A stretch of 64,000 bases of DNA from Muribaculaceae bacterium (GCA_029051525.1 JAIDKG010000099.1:1-64000); one strand, 5' to 3'. Counted from the first letter of the stretch, positions 29,571 to 39,086 are shown. Numbers and translations: made by a program. The notes: generated from the letters alone by a model not told the origin.

Positions 29571-30806
29571 ATGAAGAAAGTGATCACAATGGCGCTTTGC
29601 ATCGCGGCCGTAGGCTCGATGAGCGCACAGAAAGCCAATGTCGACGGAGCAAAGAAACTCTCCGGTAAATTCGACAAAATCGAAGAGGCCCGCAACCTCA
29701 TCAAGCAGGCCATGGAGAACCCCGAGACAGCCAACGATGCCAACACCTACTATGTGGCAGGCAAAATCGAGTTTGACGCCTACGACAAGGGTGTGCAGGC
29801 CGGTATGATCAATCCCGACGACCCCTCGGCCAATCCCGAGGCTATGGCTCAGGAACTCCTCAACGGCTACTCGTACTTCCTCAAGGCACTCCCCCTCGAC
29901 TCAGTGCCCAACGAAAAGGGTGAAATCAAACCCAAAGTAAGCAAGGATATCGTGAGCAAGATTGCCGGCCATTCCAACGACTTCTTCACCAGAGCCGGTG
30001 CCACAATGTATGAGCTCAAGAAATACTATCCCGAAGCATATCAGGCATTCACAATCTATGCCGACATGCCCGATCAGGCATTCCTCGGCAACAAGGCTCC
30101 CAAAATCGACGAACAGAGCCGCGCTCTCGCCTATTTCAACGCCGGCCTCTCGGCCTATGTAGGCAATGAGGTGCTCCCCGCCGCCGATGCATTCCGCAAG
30201 GCTCGCCTGCATGGCTACACCGATCCCGACAGCGATGGTGCCAACGCCTACATCTACGAAATCGCCTGCTGGCAGAACGCCATGCAGCGCGACAGCACCG
30301 TCACCGATCAGGCCACTGCCCGCATCATGGAGGTGTCGCAGGCCGGCAATGAGCGTTATGGTGTAGAGCGCCCCGTATTCATCAACAACCTGGTGAACGC
30401 CTACGTAATGGAGGGCGACTTCGACAAGGCAATCTCTACCGTCAACGACCTCATGGCCAAATACCCCGACAATTCCAACCTCTACGGTCTTCAGGGATTT
30501 ATCTACGACCGCGCCGGCAACGATGATGCCTCAATCAAGGCCTACCGTGCTGCCGCAGCCATGAACGACTGCGACTATGAGACCCTCAAAAACGCAGCCA
30601 AGAAGTTCTATCGCGTGGGCGCTGTGAAATTCGGTGAAATCGACCCCACCGATGCCGCTGCCAAGAATCAGATCAAAGCCGACTACTACGACGCCGCCAA
30701 CCAGATCTGCCAGCGCGCCAAGGCCATGCAGCAGGATGATCCCGACCTCGACCACGTAATCGATGCCATCGACTACGCTCTGACCACCTACTTCCCCGCC
30801 AACTGA
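29571..30806 (+). CDS. Exported tetratricopeptide-repeat protein
   Basis: The product is 411 residues with a signal peptide (MKKVITMALCIAAVGSMSAQ). The rest is alpha-helical and fits TPR units, for example NAGLSAYVGNEVLPAADAFRKARLHGY, and DNSNLYGLQGFIYDRAGNDDASIKAYRAAAAMN near the C terminus. It is probably periplasmic and mediates protein contacts; the partner is unknown. It may share the gyrA transcript, since only 49 bases separate them. A long hairpin follows it. Confidence 0.75.
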   Translation: MKKVITMALCIAAVGSMSAQKANVDGAKKLSGKFDKIEEARNLIKQAMENPETANDANTYYVAGKIEFDAYDKGVQAGMINPDDPSANPEAMAQELLNGYSYFLKALPLDSVPNEKGEIKPKVSKDIVSKIAGHSNDFFTRAGATMYELKKYYPEAYQAFTIYADMPDQAFLGNKAPKIDEQSRALAYFNAGLSAYVGNEVLPAADAFRKARLHGYTDPDSDGANAYIYEIACWQNAMQRDSTVTDQATARIMEVSQAGNERYGVERPVFINNLVNAYVMEGDFDKAISTVNDLMAKYPDNSNLYGLQGFIYDRAGNDDASIKAYRAAAAMNDCDYETLKNAAKKFYRVGAVKFGEIDPTDAAAKNQIKADYYDAANQICQRAKAMQQDDPDLDHVIDAIDYALTTYFPAN

Positions 30807-30833
30807 TCATTTCCATCTCTCAGATAAATAACC

Positions 30834-30880
30834 TCGACCCCGCCGGGATATCCTCACCAAGGCTCTCCCGTCGGGGTCGA
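30834..30880 (+). terminator. Hairpin after the TPR gene
   Basis: TCGACCCCGCCGGGA and TCCCGTCGGGGTCGA form a 15-bp stem with one mismatch, 27 bases past the stop codon. There is no U-run after it. Confidence 0.6.
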
Positions 30881-31005
30881 TGTCATGTAGTGACAGCAGC
30901 TCCCGCATAGGCTCGGGATCCCCTCATTTATGTTATAAAGCATTTTTTTTGGATTTTTCCATTAAAAAACATCCCTGATTCCTTTATTAAGTGGCGATTA
31001 CTTTG

Positions 31006-31013
31006 TAACTTTG
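31006..31013 (+). promoter_or_regulatory. mreB operon -7 box
   Basis: TAACTTTG matches TAnnTTTG, 39 bases before the mreB ATG. The -33 position carries TTTA, a partial match. Confidence 0.55.
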
Positions 31014-31052
31014 TAGTCTGTAACACAAATAAACCCTCCGACACTGTTTTCT

Positions 31053-32072
31053 ATGGGACTTTTTTCATTTACTCAGGAAATCGCGATGGATCTCGGCACC
31101 GCCAATTCCATCATCATCCATAACGACAAGATTGTGGTCGACGAGCCCTCGGTCGTGGCCATTCAGAATAAAACCGATAAAGTAATCGCCGTAGGCACCA
31201 CCGCCCACCAGATGGAGGGCAAGGAGTCGCCGGGCATCCGCACTATCCGCCCGCTGCGCGATGGTGTAATCGCCGACTTCGACGCCGCCGAGCAGATGAT
31301 CCGCGGCATGGTGAAGATGGTGAGCTCGAAGCGACGCTGGTTTTCACCCTCTCTCCGCATGGTGGTATGCATCCCCTCCGGCTCAACCGAAGTGGAGATT
31401 CGCGCCGTGCGCGACTCGAGCGAACATGCCGGTGGCCGCGATGTGTATATGATCTATGAGCCCATGGCCGCCGCTCTGGGCATCGGGCTCGATGTGGAGG
31501 CGCCCGAAGGCAATATGATTGTTGATATAGGTGGTGGTTCCACTGAAATTGCTGTGATCTCGCTCGGAGGTATCGTAAGCAATAAGTCGATCCGTCTGGC
31601 CGGCAACGAACTCACCGCCGACATCCAGGAGCACATGGGCCGTGTGCACAATCTCAAGGTGGGCACCACTATGGCCGAGCAGATCAAAATCCATGTAGGC
31701 TCCGCTCTCGAAGAGCTCGATGATGCGCCGGAACCCTTCGTGGTGTGCGGTCCCAACAAGCTCACATCCCTCCCCATGGAGGTAAAGGTGACTCATCAGG
31801 AAATCTCCCACTGCATCGACAAGACCATCACCAAGATGGAGGTGGCAATCCTGGCAGCCCTCGAGCAGACTCCTCCGGAACTCTACGCCGACATCGTGCG
31901 CAATGGCATCTACCTCGCCGGCGGCGGCGCCCTGCTCCGTGGACTGGCCAAGCGACTCACCGACCGCTTCCAGATCGAGTTTAAAATCCCCGAAGACCCA
32001 CTGCATGCCGTGGCTCGCGGCACAGGTGTGGCCCTGAAGAATATCAACCGGTTCTCATTCCTGATCCGCTGA
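31053..32072 (+). CDS. mreB: Rod-shape actin homologue MreB
   Basis: MreB polymerises on the inner face of the cytoplasmic membrane and directs the elongasome. The 339-residue product has the actin-type phosphate loops: DLGTANSIIIH and VDIGGGSTEIAVIS, with the adenosine motif GIYLAGGGALLRGLA. The N terminus (MGLFSFTQEIAMDLG) carries a short hydrophobic membrane-contacting segment. It is the first gene of mreB-mreC-mreD-mrdA-rodA, all within a few bases of one another. Confidence 0.97.
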   Translation: MGLFSFTQEIAMDLGTANSIIIHNDKIVVDEPSVVAIQNKTDKVIAVGTTAHQMEGKESPGIRTIRPLRDGVIADFDAAEQMIRGMVKMVSSKRRWFSPSLRMVVCIPSGSTEVEIRAVRDSSEHAGGRDVYMIYEPMAAALGIGLDVEAPEGNMIVDIGGGSTEIAVISLGGIVSNKSIRLAGNELTADIQEHMGRVHNLKVGTTMAEQIKIHVGSALEELDDAPEPFVVCGPNKLTSLPMEVKVTHQEISHCIDKTITKMEVAILAALEQTPPELYADIVRNGIYLAGGGALLRGLAKRLTDRFQIEFKIPEDPLHAVARGTGVALKNINRFSFLIR

Positions 32073-32088
32073 TGCGGCAACCGATTAA

Positions 32089-32934
32089 GTGAGAAATCTA
32101 CTGAATTTCATCATCAGATATAGCACATGGTTCGTTTTTGCGATCTATGTGCTTCTGAGTTGTATGATGTTGTCGCAACGCGATGATTACCATGCCTCGG
32201 TGCTCCTCTCAAGTGCCAATGCCGTAAGCGGCGGTGTGTATCGCGGTGCGCGCACCGTGACAGGTTATTTCCACCTGCGCGACATCAACCGCAGCCTCCA
32301 GGAGTCGAATGCGGCTCTCGAGAATGAGATTCTAAATCTCCGCAACAAGCTCGACGAATACCGCACTCTCCTCTCGGATACTGTGGCTGTGCGCGAGGAG
32401 CATCGCTACGACTATATCCTCGCCTCGGTGCTCAATAACTCCACACGCTCTCCGCGCAACTACATCACAATCGACCGCGGCACTCTCGACGGTGTGGCCC
32501 AAGGCATGGGCGTGGTAGATCACAACGGCATCGTGGGAATAGTCAATGTGGCCGGTCCCCACACGGCCCGCGTGATCTCGATCCTCAACCAGACACAGCA
32601 TTTCTCGGTCAAGCTCAAGGACACACCCTATGTGGGGTCGCTCTCCTGGAAGGGCTCCGACCCGAGAATCGCATACATGGAGGAGGTGCCGCGCCACGCG
32701 CAGTATCACACCGGCGACACGGTGGTCACATCAGGTTTCTCCACCACATTCCCCTATGGCATCAATGTGGGCACGGTGATGAACCGTGTGCGTATGGCCG
32801 ACGATAATTTCTACGTGCTTAAAATCCGTCTGGCCAGCGACTTCGAGACTCTCAGCACAGTGCGTGTGATCAAGGATTTCTATAAGGAGGAACTCGATTC
32901 GCTCAGCAAATTCGATGTGGAGCCCCCTCTCTGA
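32089..32934 (+). CDS. mreC: Rod-shape protein MreC
   Basis: MreC is a bitopic membrane protein whose periplasmic part activates PBP2 in the elongasome. This 281-residue product starts at GTG. It has one transmembrane helix (about 9-28, YSTWFVFAIYVLLSCMML), a coiled coil (about 60-90, NRSLQESNAALENEILNLRNKL), then the beta-rich MreC domain (NYITIDRGTLDGVAQGMGVVDHNGIVGIV). It starts 16 bases after mreB. Confidence 0.93.
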   Translation: MRNLLNFIIRYSTWFVFAIYVLLSCMMLSQRDDYHASVLLSSANAVSGGVYRGARTVTGYFHLRDINRSLQESNAALENEILNLRNKLDEYRTLLSDTVAVREEHRYDYILASVLNNSTRSPRNYITIDRGTLDGVAQGMGVVDHNGIVGIVNVAGPHTARVISILNQTQHFSVKLKDTPYVGSLSWKGSDPRIAYMEEVPRHAQYHTGDTVVTSGFSTTFPYGINVGTVMNRVRMADDNFYVLKIRLASDFETLSTVRVIKDFYKEELDSLSKFDVEPPL

Positions 32935-32970
32935 CCCACTCTCCTCTTCACTCCCTCTCAACAGTTGCTT

Positions 32971-33492
32971 ATGACTAAACAGATGTTGGCCCTGGGGCTG
33001 CTATATGTGCTCCTCATTCTCGTGCAGGTGCTGATATGCAATCATATCATGCTCTTCAATGTGGCTGTGCCTTTTATCTACATCTATTTCATTATCCGCC
33101 TCCCGGTGGGTATGTCGCAGACTTGGGTGTTCACACTGGCATTTCTGATGGGGGCGGTAATCGACATTTTTTCCGACACCCCGGGGGTGAATGCGCTCGC
33201 AGCCACACTGCTCGCAGCCGTGAAGACGCCCGTATTCTATGCCTATGTGCCCCGCGACGACAAGACCAAGCGCATCACTCCGGCCATATCGACCGTGGGA
33301 TGGCAGAATTATAGCAAATATACGCTCACGATGAGCGCTCTATTCTGCCTGATGGTCTTCAGCATCGAATTCTTCAGCTTCGCAAGCATTGAGATGATTC
33401 TGCTGCTCACAGCATGCAGCTCAGTGCTCACTTTCGCACTGATTCTGGCTGTCGACTCTCTGATGAGTGTCGATAAGTCGATTATGGCGTGA
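32971..33492 (+). CDS. mreD: Rod-shape protein MreD
   Basis: MreD is a small integral membrane protein of the elongasome. The product is about 173 residues with five to six hydrophobic helices. The ATG start (MTKQMLALGLLYVLL) is preferred to the TTG six bases upstream. Its position between mreC and mrdA supports the call, since MreD sequences diverge strongly. Its last four bases overlap the GTG start of the next gene. Confidence 0.88.
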   Translation: MTKQMLALGLLYVLLILVQVLICNHIMLFNVAVPFIYIYFIIRLPVGMSQTWVFTLAFLMGAVIDIFSDTPGVNALAATLLAAVKTPVFYAYVPRDDKTKRITPAISTVGWQNYSKYTLTMSALFCLMVFSIEFFSFASIEMILLLTACSSVLTFALILAVDSLMSVDKSIMA

Positions 33493-35399
33493 TTCCCCCC
33501 TCCCACCATCTCACAGTCCAACAATCCTCTCAGGTCAAAAATAAATTGAAAGATTACAGCCTCAATAAACGAAAATATGTGATTGCGGGCTTCATCACCC
33601 TCCTCGTGCTGCTCTATATCGGCAGGCTCTTCGACCTTCAGGTGCACGATGAGCGATATAAGGAGAATGCGATGAGCAATGCTTTCCTGCGCCGCATCAT
33701 CTATCCGGCCCGCGGATTGATGTACGACCGCAACGGCCGCCTGCTCGTATTCAATCAGCCGGCCTATGATGTGATGGTCATCCCGAAGGATATCGGCAAA
33801 AATCTCGACACTCTCGCCCTTTGCGATGCTCTTGGCATCACCATGGAGAACTTCCGCGAGCGTTGGGCCGAAATGAAAAATCCTCGCCACAATCCGGGAT
33901 ATAGCTCTTATACCCCTCAGAAACTTATATCTCATCTCTCGCAGCAGGACTACGGACGGCTGCAGGAGAAGCTCTATATGTTTCCGGGATTCTTCGTGCA
34001 GAAACGCACTGTGCGCCAATACGAATCACCGGCCGCTGCCAATATCCTCGGAAATATCCGTGAGGTATCGGCCAAGGATGTGGAGCGCGACGACTATTAC
34101 CGCGCCGGCGACTATACAGGCGACCTCGGCGTGGAGAAGAGCTACGAGACCGACCTGCGAGGGAAAAAGGGGGTGGAGATTCTTATGAAGGATGCCCACG
34201 GACGTATCCAGGGGCGATATGAGGAGGGGCGATATGATGAGGCTCCGGTGTCGGGCCGCAATCTCACTCTGGCCATCGATATGGATCTCCAGGAATACGG
34301 GGAGCGACTGATGGCCGGGAAGATAGGTGCGATTGTGGCCATCGAACCCAAGACGGGTGAAATACTCTGCCTGGTGACATCGCCCAACTACGACCCCTCC
34401 CTGCTCGTGGGGAAGGAGCGTGGACGCAATTACGCCGAATTGGTGCGCGACCCCTATAAGCCCCTCTACGACCGAGCCATTCAGGGTGCCTACCCTCCGG
34501 GCTCCACATTCAAGCCCACTCAGGCTCTGATATTCCTTCAGGAGGGGATAGTGACCCTCTCCACCCAATATCCCTGCTATCACGGCTATGTGAATGGCCT
34601 GCGGGTGGGTTGCCACGGGCATCCCTCCCCCATCGCCCTCAAACCCGCACTCCAGACCTCTTGCAATGCCTACTTCTGCTGGGGATTCAAGAATATGATC
34701 GATAAGAAGGGCTCGAAACCGGCCAAGCAATTCGAGCGCTGGAAAAACTATATCGTCGAGATGGGCTATGGCTATAAACTCGGTATCGACCTCCCCGCCG
34801 AGAGCCGTGGATTCATACCCAATTCGGAGTTCTACAGCAGTTCCTTCCGCGGCGCCAACTGGAGCGCCAATTCCATCATCTCAGTATCGATCGGTCAGGG
34901 TGAGGTGCTGGCCACACCTCTCCAGATCGCCAATCTATGCGCCACAATTGCCAACCGCGGCTATTTCATCACACCCCATGTGGTCAAGGAGGTGAAGGGT
35001 GGCCATATCGATTCTCTCTATTATGAGAAGCGACGCCCGGAAATCAGGAAGGAATTCTATGATGATGTGGCCGAAGGTATGCGTATGGCTGTGCTCGGCG
35101 GTACTTGCCGCAGCGCCAACATCCCCGGCATCGAAGTGGCCGGCAAGACCGGTACAGCTCAGAACCCCCACGGCCGCGACCACTCCGCATTCATGGGCTT
35201 CGCCCCCTACAATGATCCGAAAATCGCCGTATGCGCCTATGTGGAGAATGCCGGGTTCGGTGCCACTTTCGGTGTGCCTATCGGATCGCTGATCATTGAG
35301 AAATATCTCAACCGCGAGATATCCCCAGCGCGGCTCTATCTGGAGGAACGAATGTTGAATTCTAATACTATCGTGTCAAGTGGTGTCAAAAAACACTGA
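33489..35399 (+). CDS. mrdA: Penicillin-binding protein 2 (peptidoglycan transpeptidase)
   Basis: PBP2 cross-links peptidoglycan during elongation, working with the glycosyltransferase RodA. The 636-residue product has a membrane anchor at about 32-50 (YVIAGFITLLVLLYIGRLF) and a pedestal domain. The transpeptidase motifs are PPGSTFKP (SxxK, with the nucleophilic Ser), TSCNAYF (SxN) and AGKTGTAQN (KTG). It starts at GTG, overlapping mreD by 4 bases, and overlaps rodA by 20, which points to translational coupling. Confidence 0.96.
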   Translation: MIPPSHHLTVQQSSQVKNKLKDYSLNKRKYVIAGFITLLVLLYIGRLFDLQVHDERYKENAMSNAFLRRIIYPARGLMYDRNGRLLVFNQPAYDVMVIPKDIGKNLDTLALCDALGITMENFRERWAEMKNPRHNPGYSSYTPQKLISHLSQQDYGRLQEKLYMFPGFFVQKRTVRQYESPAAANILGNIREVSAKDVERDDYYRAGDYTGDLGVEKSYETDLRGKKGVEILMKDAHGRIQGRYEEGRYDEAPVSGRNLTLAIDMDLQEYGERLMAGKIGAIVAIEPKTGEILCLVTSPNYDPSLLVGKERGRNYAELVRDPYKPLYDRAIQGAYPPGSTFKPTQALIFLQEGIVTLSTQYPCYHGYVNGLRVGCHGHPSPIALKPALQTSCNAYFCWGFKNMIDKKGSKPAKQFERWKNYIVEMGYGYKLGIDLPAESRGFIPNSEFYSSSFRGANWSANSIISVSIGQGEVLATPLQIANLCATIANRGYFITPHVVKEVKGGHIDSLYYEKRRPEIRKEFYDDVAEGMRMAVLGGTCRSANIPGIEVAGKTGTAQNPHGRDHSAFMGFAPYNDPKIAVCAYVENAGFGATFGVPIGSLIIEKYLNREISPARLYLEERMLNSNTIVSSGVKKH

Positions 35400-36849
35400 G
35401 GCCAATGTGGCGGTATTCAAGGGGCTTGATTGGGTCACCATCCTGCTCTATATACTCCTCGTCGGTGCCGGAATCGTGAGCATCTACGCCGCAAGCTATA
35501 ATTTCGACAATGCCGGAATCTTCGATTTCAACGAGTTCTCCGGCAAGCAGTTCATGTGGGCCGGGCTCGGTCTGCTGCTTGGTGGCGCGGTGCTGCTGCT
35601 CGACTACAGAGTATATGAAGCCTACGCTTATCCTATCTATGGAGCTGTGATTCTATTGCTCCTTGTCACTATCTTCATCGCCCCGGATATCAAGGGGTCG
35701 AGGTCATGGATTGTGCTGGGGCCGATGTCGCTGCAACCGGCGGAGTTCGGCAAGTTTGCCACAGCTCTTGCACTCGCCAAACTCTTTGATTCCTACAATT
35801 TCAATCTCAATCAGAAGCTCTCCAACTATTTCCGGGCACTGATTATCATATTCGTGCCCATATGCCTGATTCTGATGCAGAAGGAGACCGGATCGGCATT
35901 GGTCTATCTCTCGCTCATATTCGTGCTCTACCGCGAGGGTATGAGCGGATTGGTGCTATTCTCGATTCTATGCGCAGTGGTATATTTTGTGGTGGCGGTG
36001 AAATTTGCCGAGCCGCTTGTGATGGGCATTCCGGTAGGGCAATTCACGGTGCTCCTCATCATCACTTTGATATTCTGCTGCATGCTCCTGCTTTATTGCC
36101 GCAATATCATCATAGCGCGCAATGTGATTGTGGGATATGCCATCGCCGGTGCGGTGGTAGCGGTGCTGGCCTTATGTGGTGTGACTGTCAATGGCAATCT
36201 TTTCTTCCTCCTCCTGCTGGGCGGCGGCATATTCTATGTGCTCTTCGCCATGCTCCACTATCATATCAGCAAATTCCTGATCACAATAGGATTCGCACTG
36301 GCCTCGGTGGCGTTTCTTTTCTCGGTCAACTACGTATTCAACAACATTCTCCAGCCTCACCAGCGCCAGCGCATCAAGGTGACTTTAGGCATAGTGGAGG
36401 ATCTGCGTGGTGCCGGTTATAATGTGAATCAGTCGAAAATCGCTATCGGCTCGGGAGGATTAACCGGCAAGGGTTTCCTCAACGGCACACAGACCAAACT
36501 GAAGTATGTGCCCGAACAGCACACCGACTTCATCTTCTGCACCATCGGTGAAGAGGAGGGGTTTGTGGGAGCCACAGCGGTGCTGGTGATATTTCTGGCA
36601 TTGATACTTCGGCTCATCATGATAGCCGAGCGACAACGCACCCCCTTCGGCCGTGTGTATGCCTATTGCGTAGTAAGTTATCTGATATTCCATCTATCCA
36701 TCAATATCGGCATGGTGATCGGGCTATGCCCTGTGATCGGTATCCCGCTCCCATTCTTCAGTTATGGCGGCAGTTCGCTATGGGGTTTCACCATCCTGCT
36801 CTTCATCCTGCTGCGCATCGATGCCTCGCGCAAGGAGCGCCGCGACTGA
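35380..36849 (+). CDS. rodA: Peptidoglycan glycosyltransferase RodA (SEDS family)
   Basis: RodA polymerises lipid II into glycan strands for lateral wall growth. The 489-residue membrane protein has about ten helices and the SEDS hallmarks: KGSRSWIVLGPMSLQPAEFGKFA near residue 110, and EQHTDFIFCTIGEEEGFVG followed by GIPLPFFSYGGSS toward the C terminus. It is longer than many RodAs because of extra hydrophobic segments in the middle, about 190-320. GTG start. It is the last gene of the mre operon and is followed by a strong terminator. Confidence 0.95.
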   Translation: MVSKNTEANVAVFKGLDWVTILLYILLVGAGIVSIYAASYNFDNAGIFDFNEFSGKQFMWAGLGLLLGGAVLLLDYRVYEAYAYPIYGAVILLLLVTIFIAPDIKGSRSWIVLGPMSLQPAEFGKFATALALAKLFDSYNFNLNQKLSNYFRALIIIFVPICLILMQKETGSALVYLSLIFVLYREGMSGLVLFSILCAVVYFVVAVKFAEPLVMGIPVGQFTVLLIITLIFCCMLLLYCRNIIIARNVIVGYAIAGAVVAVLALCGVTVNGNLFFLLLLGGGIFYVLFAMLHYHISKFLITIGFALASVAFLFSVNYVFNNILQPHQRQRIKVTLGIVEDLRGAGYNVNQSKIAIGSGGLTGKGFLNGTQTKLKYVPEQHTDFIFCTIGEEEGFVGATAVLVIFLALILRLIMIAERQRTPFGRVYAYCVVSYLIFHLSINIGMVIGLCPVIGIPLPFFSYGGSSLWGFTILLFILLRIDASRKERRD

Positions 36850-36894
36850 ACCGACTCTCCACTACCCCCGACGATATTCCCCCTCAAAGCAAAA

Positions 36895-36935
36895 GATACC
36901 CGGCCATGTTTTACACTGACCGGGTATCACTTTTT
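36895..36935 (+). terminator. Terminator of the mre operon
   Basis: GATACCCGG (36895-36903) and CCGGGTATC (36920-36928) form a perfect 9-bp stem followed by ACTTTTT. Confidence 0.85.
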
Positions 36936-37001
36936 ATTGATAAGATGATTATCTATTTCATTGATAATCTGAGTTTCTTCTCAGTGCAGCATGGTGCGGT
37001 T

Positions 37002-37301
37002 TCACGCACCATACTGCGCGATGAGCTTCTCCAGATCAGATGCCGAATGCACACCCGATGCGCGCCACTTCATCTCACCATCCTTATAGATCATGAGAGT
37101 GGGCACACTGCGCACCTTCATCTGCACGGCAAGAGCCTTATTCTGCTCGATATCGATTTTCACGATCTTCACACTCTCTCCCAGTTTCGCACTGAGTTCC
37201 TCCAGAATCGGGTGCATCATCTGGCAGGGGCCACACCAGGTGGCATAGAAATCTATGAGCACAGGCACATCCGATTTCACAATATCTTCAAATTTTGTCA
37301 T
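37002..37301 (-). CDS. trxA: Thioredoxin
   Basis: Thioredoxin is a small cytoplasmic dithiol protein that reduces disulfides. The active site WCGPCQMM is intact, with the cis-Pro loop VRSVPTLMIYKDGE. The start MTKFEDIVKSDVPVL gives 99 residues, slightly shorter than E. coli TrxA (109). The ORF can be extended 12 codons upstream, but that extension looks non-native. It lies downstream of the nitrilase-like gene on the same strand, separated by 83 bases. No adjacent trxB. Confidence 0.93.
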   Translation of the reverse strand: MTKFEDIVKSDVPVLIDFYATWCGPCQMMHPILEELSAKLGESVKIVKIDIEQNKALAVQMKVRSVPTLMIYKDGEMKWRASGVHSASDLEKLIAQYGA

Positions 37302-37370
37302 AGTATTGAATATAAGTATTGATTTCTCTACACCCAATCAACACTTTGCCACGACATTTGGTTTAACCGT

Positions 37371-37388
37371 TATGAGCGCGTTCCTCAG
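37371..37388 (+). repeat. Copy of dispersed GAGCGCG motif at a stop codon
   Basis: TATGAGCGCGTTCCTCAG overlaps the stop codon of the amidase gene. It shares the core GAGCGCGTTCCT with 50356-50379 and, reversed, 214-237. Confidence 0.45.
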
Positions 37389-38185
37389 TCGGGGAGCAGC
37401 CGGAAGGGATCGGAATCGCGATAGGCCGGGAATTTCTCACGGAATCGCAGCAGCTTCTCCATCGAGAGCGAGGCATACAGATGCTCCTCATCCACGTTAT
37501 TGGCGATATCCTTCCCTTTGAAATCGAGGGCCATAGAGCTGCCGTCGTATTCAAAATCGGCTGTATCGGTGCCTCGGCAATTCACTGCCACCACATATGC
37601 CTCATTCTCAATGGCACGGGCTCGAAGCAGCTGATTCCAGGCATCCACACGCACCTTGGGCCAATTGGCCACGGCTATCAGCAGATCATATTCATTATTC
37701 ACATTGCGGCACCACACGGGGAAACGCACGTCGTAACACACCACCATGGCAATCTCCCAGCCACGATAGCGCACCTTGAGGCGGTCGTGGCCACGTGAGA
37801 ATTTCTCATGTTCGCCGGCCATGGTGAAGAGATGACGCTTGTCGGCATAGGTCTCCTCGCCCGATGGCTCTATGAAGAAGGCGCGGTTATAGAGCGAGCC
37901 TCCTGTATCAGCTATAAAGCTGCCGGCCACCGCCACACTATGCCGCGCTGCAAGCGCTTTGAGGAAGTCGATGGTAGCGCCGGTATTGCGCTCGGCAAGC
38001 GGACGGATGCTCTCCTTGTCGGCCCCCACGGGAAATCCGGTGGAGAAGGTCTCGGGGAGCACCACGAGATCGGTGTCGGGATGAAGGGTCTCGAATGCGC
38101 GGGCCACATTGCTGAGGTTGCGCTCCTTCTCCCCCCATTCAATCGCAAGGGGGAGCATACAGATGTTGAGATTCTTTACGGTCAT
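37385..38185 (-). CDS. Nitrilase-superfamily amidohydrolase (omega-amidase-like)
   Basis: This is a cytoplasmic carbon-nitrogen hydrolase of 266 residues. The Glu-Lys-Cys triad can be placed: Glu in VVLPETFSTGF (about 42), Lys in YADKRHLF (about 110) and Cys in MVVCYDVRFPVW (about 144). The sequence and length resemble YafV / omega-amidase, which hydrolyses alpha-ketoglutaramate or alpha-ketosuccinamate; the substrate here is inferred. Its stop codon lies in a copy of the dispersed GAGCGCG motif. Thioredoxin follows. Confidence 0.88.
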   Translation of the reverse strand: MTVKNLNICMLPLAIEWGEKERNLSNVARAFETLHPDTDLVVLPETFSTGFPVGADKESIRPLAERNTGATIDFLKALAARHSVAVAGSFIADTGGSLYNRAFFIEPSGEETYADKRHLFTMAGEHEKFSRGHDRLKVRYRGWEIAMVVCYDVRFPVWCRNVNNEYDLLIAVANWPKVRVDAWNQLLRARAIENEAYVVAVNCRGTDTADFEYDGSSMALDFKGKDIANNVDEEHLYASLSMEKLLRFREKFPAYRDSDPFRLLPD

Positions 38186-38269
38186 CGGTCAGGTCAGGGT
38201 TGGTTTTACGCTCCGTCCGGAAAGATGGTAGCGAAGTGAGTCGGTCAGCGCGGCTACTACGACTCCTAT

Positions 38270-38284
38270 GAACGCGCTCTAAAC
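38270..38284 (-). repeat. Copy of dispersed GAGCGCG motif
   Basis: GAACGCGCTCT, the reverse complement of AGAGCGCGTTC, lies next to the stop of the acyltransferase gene. The preceding CTACTACGACTCC resembles the bases before the copy at 214. Confidence 0.4.
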
Positions 38285-38287
38285 TTT

Positions 38288-38869
38288 CTACTTCCGGTCG
38301 GGCAATTTCTTATATTCACAGTCGAATTTTTCGGGATGAAGGGCCCCGTCGTCGTAGATACTGTAGTAATTCTTTATGTAGGTCATATCTCTCTCCACAT
38401 CGCCGGTGGGGATATACTTGGCGCTGATACACACACTCTTCAACCCGTAATCCACCACACCTAAATAGATCGGCACCCCGGCTGCATAGGCTATGCGCAC
38501 CGCTCCGGTGTGCCAATTGGGCTGACGCGAGCGGGTGCCCTCGGGCGTCACGGCGAGATTGAGATATTTCCTCCGGGAGAAGTCGGCCACAAGCTGATCC
38601 ACAAGCGAAATCTTCTTTTTCTTGCCCCGGCTCACCGGAATACCTCCCACGGCACGCAGCAGGCATCCCAAGGGCCAGAAGAACCACGACTTCTTCATCA
38701 GAAAATTGGCTTTTCTTCCCACTGCATGATAGGCGGCAAATCCCAGAAGAAAATCCCAGTTGGAGGTGTGGGGAGCCACACAGATCACACACTTGTCGGG
38801 TATCGGCAAGTGTATGTCGACTTTCCACTCGAACAATTTCAGTATTTTGCCCCAGACATTCATAAGCAT
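38288..38869 (-). CDS. 1-acyl-glycerol-3-phosphate acyltransferase-like protein
   Basis: This 193-residue protein has the PlsC/LPLAT fold. Motif I is HTSNWD (HxxxxD, about residue 32) and motif III is TPEGTRSRQP (about 104). Such enzymes move acyl chains onto lysophospholipids or related acceptors at the inner membrane. It lacks a clear N-terminal transmembrane helix and belongs to the short acyltransferase group found in Bacteroidetes. Substrate unknown. A second, more canonical PlsC homologue is at 47806. A 10-bp tandem repeat lies about 50 bases upstream. Confidence 0.8.
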   Translation of the reverse strand: MLMNVWGKILKLFEWKVDIHLPIPDKCVICVAPHTSNWDFLLGFAAYHAVGRKANFLMKKSWFFWPLGCLLRAVGGIPVSRGKKKKISLVDQLVADFSRRKYLNLAVTPEGTRSRQPNWHTGAVRIAYAAGVPIYLGVVDYGLKSVCISAKYIPTGDVERDMTYIKNYYSIYDDGALHPEKFDCEYKKLPDRK

Positions 38870-38920
38870 CCTGATTTTTTAGTGTTAAGAGAGATATATA
38901 GAGATAGAGAGACGGTAGCA

Positions 38921-38960
38921 AGATTGGAGGAGATTGGAGGAGATTGGAGGAGATTGGAGA
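38921..38960. repeat. Four tandem copies of a 10-base unit
   Basis: AGATTGGAGG is repeated four times, the last with one change. It lies upstream of the minus-strand acyltransferase gene. The 10-base period does not preserve a reading frame. Confidence 0.85.
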
Positions 38961-39037
38961 ATACGGAGGAGCGGGAGGCGGGTAGCGATAAGGAGCCCTC
39001 GGCAAAAATCATGTCATAGCCTTACAGATAGAGAGAA

Positions 39038-39086
39038 AGAGGGCGCTCCCGGCCGGGATTCAATCGCGGCCGGGGTGCCCCCCTCT
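39038..39086 (-). terminator. Terminator after the 119-residue gene
   Basis: GGCCGGG/CCCGGCC with outer GAGGG/CCCTC forms a long imperfect stem 64 bases past the stop. On the minus strand it is followed by TTTCTCTCT. Confidence 0.6.

Noticed and set aside
33036-33314. 92-aa ORF inside mreD
   Set aside because: It is an alternative frame of mreD, which fits the operon and has the membrane-helix pattern.
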